64,000 nucleotides of DNA, taken from positions 74,234-138,233 of the forward strand of contig CABFPE010000128.1 of NCBI GenBank assembly GCA_900660155.1, in the 5' to 3' direction. Position 1 is the stretch's first letter; every line of letters starts with the position of its first letter. The notes beneath the pieces were generated by a model, which searched no databases, had not been told where the DNA came from, and saw only the letters and a list, made by a program, of their open reading frames with translations. Shown piece by piece: positions 60,521 to 64,000 of this stretch. The position numbers and the translations under genes were made by a program. Source of the DNA: Hofstenia miamia (taxonomy: Eukaryota; Xenacoelomorpha; Acoela; Hofsteniidae).

Positions 60521-61300
60521 GTGCTGCATATAAACAAATTGTTTCAAAAATGTATAAAATTCAAGAAATTGCCGACTCTGTTGATGATACTTTTGATGCT
60601 ATGTTTGCAGTTTTCGAATCTAGCTAATCAAATTGATGCAAGCCTAACATTCAAGCAGCCGGTTGGGAAAAGACACGTCACGCCATTCAAATATAATTGC
60701 ACAAATACCAAAGGAACTTAATAAATTATTATGATTTCATTTGTTGATTACGTTTTAAGTGAACTAATCTCCAGATTTTCCGTCGAGACATGACATGTAG
60801 TCAAATTTTTATTTTAGTTCCAGCTGTTATTATTGAATTAGATTCAACAAAACTACAAAATGTTTGCAAGAGTTCCTCTTTTGGAAAGATGATCTGCTTT
60901 TTTGCCACCTCCTTTATATCAAATTGCAAAATTCAAAAAGAAAATGATACATTGTAAGGATCCCAAGCGTGACTAGTACCAACCAGCAATAAAGACCATG
61001 AATGCCAAGAGCTTGCTACCTTGCATGATTTATTAAGGTGCACTGGTCAGGCAGAGTTTAAATGTATTAAAGAAATTTTAAAAATTTGGTGCACTCTACC
61101 TGTACGGGGTTCTGATGCTGAACAGTCTTTTTCATGCCTTTGACGTACTATAACTTATTTAAATTCAAATATCATAGATAATTGACTTGCAAATTTAGCT
61201 CTGATCAGCATTCATCATGATATAAAAATTGAATATGAAGAAGTTGTGAATAAATGCTTATTGTTTGAGAAAAAAATGTTTTCTTCTCAATTTCTTCCCC
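60521..61300 (+). mobile_element. hAT transposase C-terminal remnant (right arm)
   Basis: Mirror copy of 42126-42905 with the same stops; see that entry for motifs. LPVRGSDAEQSFSCL lies at about 61088-61132. Confidence 0.75.
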
Positions 61301-61414
61301 TACATGTATGGCATATTCATTTTCCGGTAAAATTTCCATACTTTTGTAGCTTCTAAGAGCAAAATATACAATATCATTTTATTAAAAATGCATTTTAGGA
61401 AATTGAATAGTCTA

Positions 61415-61826
61415 ATGAAACACATGACCTTGGCGGGCATGACTATGATCACAGCCAACTTAATTTGGTTTTAAGTTGGCTGTGCTATGATGTAATTGTG
61501 GACTTTGAAGGTCTGGCAATGTAAGGTTGTCTATCTCTGACATCATTGGAATATATTCTGTTTGCTGACAAACTAAATTAATTTGCAATCTATCGTTGAA
61601 ATTGTAACCAATTTTTTATACAAATAGAGGTTAAGCAATTTTCAAAATTCCATGAAATTAGAATGGTTGCAATCTATTGTTTAAAATGTAACAACTTTTT
61701 ATACATATTACATAAACAATTTTCAAAAATCACAACATGTTTTGTGAACTTCGTTTTTCGCAATTTATACATTTACATATGTACATGTAAATGATACGAT
61801 TTGTTAATCACCGCAACTGGTACAAA
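61415..61826 (+). repeat. R24-related repeat, diverged copy in the right outer arm
   Basis: Mirror of 41600-42010. Includes the 35-bp hairpin (61450-61484) and the changed CRE-like core. Confidence 0.6.
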
Positions 61827-62628
61827 TGAAATAAATACTCTTCAAAGCGATTTCTTGTTAAATTTGAGCATAAAATGTTTATCTCACAATATGCATGTAG
61901 GATAATCGGACATTATTTTCATTTGCTTTATTGTATTTTGTGATGTATGTTTGTGTTTTTGAACATTATTACTTGCTTTTTGCATGTTTTCTTTTTGCCT
62001 TATTGTGCCTTTGTGGTGTAATCTTTCACACACAAAATATTTTCCTGAAATGGCTTTTGCAATTCAATAAAAAGCGTTCACATACATTGGTTAAATATTG
62101 ATTAACAGGTGCTAATTGATGAGTCATAATTCAAGAATAATGAGGAGGTGTGGCTAAAACATACAAATATTCACACATTACATAGAAAAACTATAAATAA
62201 TTTTATTGTACGTTTGTAGTTTTCCACCATTGAAAATACTTATTATGTATTAATATGTTTGCTGAATAATATTAAATAGTATTAAATTTCGCTAAAGTTT
62301 ATTACCCAGAAATTGTTTTATTTTTTACCTAACCTATAATGTTTGTATATATTCAAAGAGTGTTTTTTTATCCACATATACATATAGTTTCCGTAAACAT
62401 CTAATAAAATTCTTACCAAGAGCGCCTTTACAAATTCTTCCATTTATTTTTAAACAGAACTGACTTCATTTGTATGAATAAATAATGAAAACTCATTGGA
62501 TAGAGTGTGCCTAATATTATAACGAAGTTTTACTTTGATTAAGAAAGGAAGATTTGTGTGACTAATACCATAAAATATGTAGAATAACAATTGGGTATTA
62601 ATTTTTAATCAACATTAGAAAAGTTCTA

Positions 62629-63476
62629 TTGGAAAATTGTATTCGGCCACCTGAAAAAATTTTAACAAATGAGCAAATCCAAAAAAAACTAAATTCAAAA
62701 TAAGATATATAATTTAATAATTGATGCAATACAAGTACTTAATAACCAAATTGTCTCTTCTATCTTCTAATATTTTGTAAAGTGTCCCTTTGAGCGAATA
62801 ACAGCTTCAAAGCGATCAGGGATTCAAGCAAAAAGTCTTTCAATAAAGCTGTTGGGAATTGAATGAAATTTTTTCTTTATTGCGGTCCACAGTTCGTTTT
62901 CAGTGTGAAGAGTATGCTGTCCAATTCGATATTTGACTTCTTTTTACATATTTTCGATAATGTTAAGGTCTAGAGATTGGCCAGGCCAATCAGCAAGGAT
63001 AGCAACCCCATTATTGTGGAGGAATTCGTCATTTCTTTAGAGGTATGACATGGAGCACTATCCTGCTGATATATTGATCACTTGTAAGGAGTGGCAAGAG
63101 TTCCTTTTCTAGAATCCGAGCATATTAAGAGCTTAGAACAGTAGCAGTAATGTTGCAACTCATACCATTACAGACTTTCCACCATAATTCATGGTCCTCC
63201 GAGTAAGTTGAGGCAAGAATGTGAAAGTATAACATTAGGCCGATGTTCAGATGAATTGTCTCTCATTAAATTGGCCCACCATACCCAACGTAATCTTGCT
63301 TTGAGGTTAAGAATGGCTTTTTGGGTGCAACGAAAGTCCCAATTGAGTACTTCTTTAGGATGTTTCGTACAGTTCTTGCTGTCAGAAGTTGACCATCAGC
63401 CCAGGAAAAGTGTCAGATGTATTAAAAAACGTAGAAATACATCAAAATCTCAAGCTAAATCTACTAATAAAAATAC
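62629..63476 (-). mobile_element. Tc1/mariner transposon remnant (right arm)
   Basis: Mirror copy of 39950-40797 with identical content. The 94-aa + strand frame at 63208-63492 is only the antisense of this transposase. Confidence 0.8.
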
Positions 63477-64000
63477 ACATTTTAGACTCTAAAAGAGTAG
63501 GAAAAATACTTGGAAATCCAAAATATATTGGCATTCTCTCTAATGCGATGCTTTAGAAACTCTAACAAGGTCAATTTTTTTTAAAAAAATTCTCAATCTC
63601 TATATGATTTTAAAACATTTAATGGGAAAATTGAGGTAAAATCCGGTTTTCCTAATTGCATATTGCTAGATATATATTTTATATTTGAATACATCGAGTA
63701 AACCGCCTTGAAGAAGTATTTATTTCATTTTATCTGCTTCTGATAATTGTAATTTACGCTATTTATTTCTATATTTAGAAAATGTTCCTAAGTTGTTTTA
63801 AAACTTAATGTTCAAAATGTAGTTTAAATCATTTAAAGATTGCTGTGTGTTTTTATAATATAAGCAATTACAAGTATATATTAATTAGATTAATTGTTTT
63901 AAATACTATACATATGCTTACATTTTATTTATATAGCTTTGATATTCAATTTAAATTTAAAACTTTGCTTCTTTTCACTTCAAGTTATATATCGTGCAGA

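Larger units (their letters stand above)
58880..64000 (-). repeat. Outer inverted-repeat arm, right (runs off the window)
   Basis: Exact mirror of 39426-44546 as far as I can read. It begins with a 37-bp TA tract (58880-58916). Its last 40 bases are the complement of 39426-39465, so the palindrome continues beyond 64000. Confidence 0.9.

Noticed and set aside
63208-63492. A 94-residue frame (and its mirror at 39934-40218) that could pass for a conserved protein
   Set aside because: It is the antisense of the Tc1 transposase remnant, and identity between the arms only reflects the recent duplication.
1-64000. CRISPR arrays, operons, ribosome-binding sites, tRNA or rRNA genes
   Set aside because: Animal-type spliced genes make bacterial features unlikely, no regularly spaced repeats with unique spacers were seen, and no cloverleaf or rRNA-like sequence could be supported by eye.

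Overview
The window is AT-rich animal (metazoan) DNA, not microbial. The evidence is spliced host genes with GT-AG introns (some only 38-44 bp), heterotrimeric G-protein alpha-subunit exons, a ZFC3H1-like gene, and a typical animal transposon mix: R2-like and CR1/Jockey-like LINEs, a Copia LTR fossil, and hAT, Tc1 and Harbinger-like elements. The species cannot be fixed from the sequence alone.

Layout. 1-2065: remnants of two LINEs on the + strand. 2224-8528: ten exons (- strand) of a ZFC3H1-like gene, which runs off the recognisable part at its 3' side; intron 3 carries a 1.39 kb Harbinger-like element. 9.66-9.90 kb: an unidentified short ORF. 10.2-14.0 kb: a CR1-like LINE (-) with a 2A-like motif, scrambled by unmerged contig ends at three single-N joins. 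14.88-16.99 kb: a second LINE (-). 17.54-24.17 kb: 6.6 kb in which I could not find a single CpG, although CpG is common on both sides. 24.1-25.1 kb: a copy of a dispersed repeat (called R24 here) that recurs in the palindrome. 25.2-31.4 kb: LINE debris, then a hAT element with a Copia fossil inserted into it (LTRs, primer-binding site and 5-bp target duplication all visible). 32.5-33.8 kb: a 662-bp duplication around one N. 34.6-35.6 kb: a 1000-N gap.

36.4-64 kb holds pieces of divergent G-alpha genes in a very large nested inverted repeat. The outer arms (39.43-44.55 and 58.88-64.0 kb) mirror each other with no indel that I can see, and the right arm runs off the window. The inner arms (47.85-50.95 and 51.88-55.63 kb) are slightly to strongly diverged. 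The arms carry a Tc1 fossil, a hAT fossil, R24 copies and tiny palindromic insertions with target duplications. G-alpha exon 1 occurs twice (37.2, 58.5 kb), the helical-domain exon once nearly whole (36.4 kb) and twice as fragments in opposite orientations (47.9, 55.6 kb), and the exon for the second half of the GTPase domain once (45.3 kb). Their splice phases fit one three-exon model.

The main novelties are the CpG-free block with its apparent decay gradient, insertions made of little more than two inverted repeats, and the nested palindrome. The palindrome and the odd block at 55.65-57.25 kb could partly be assembly errors, since unmerged overlaps are demonstrable elsewhere in the window.
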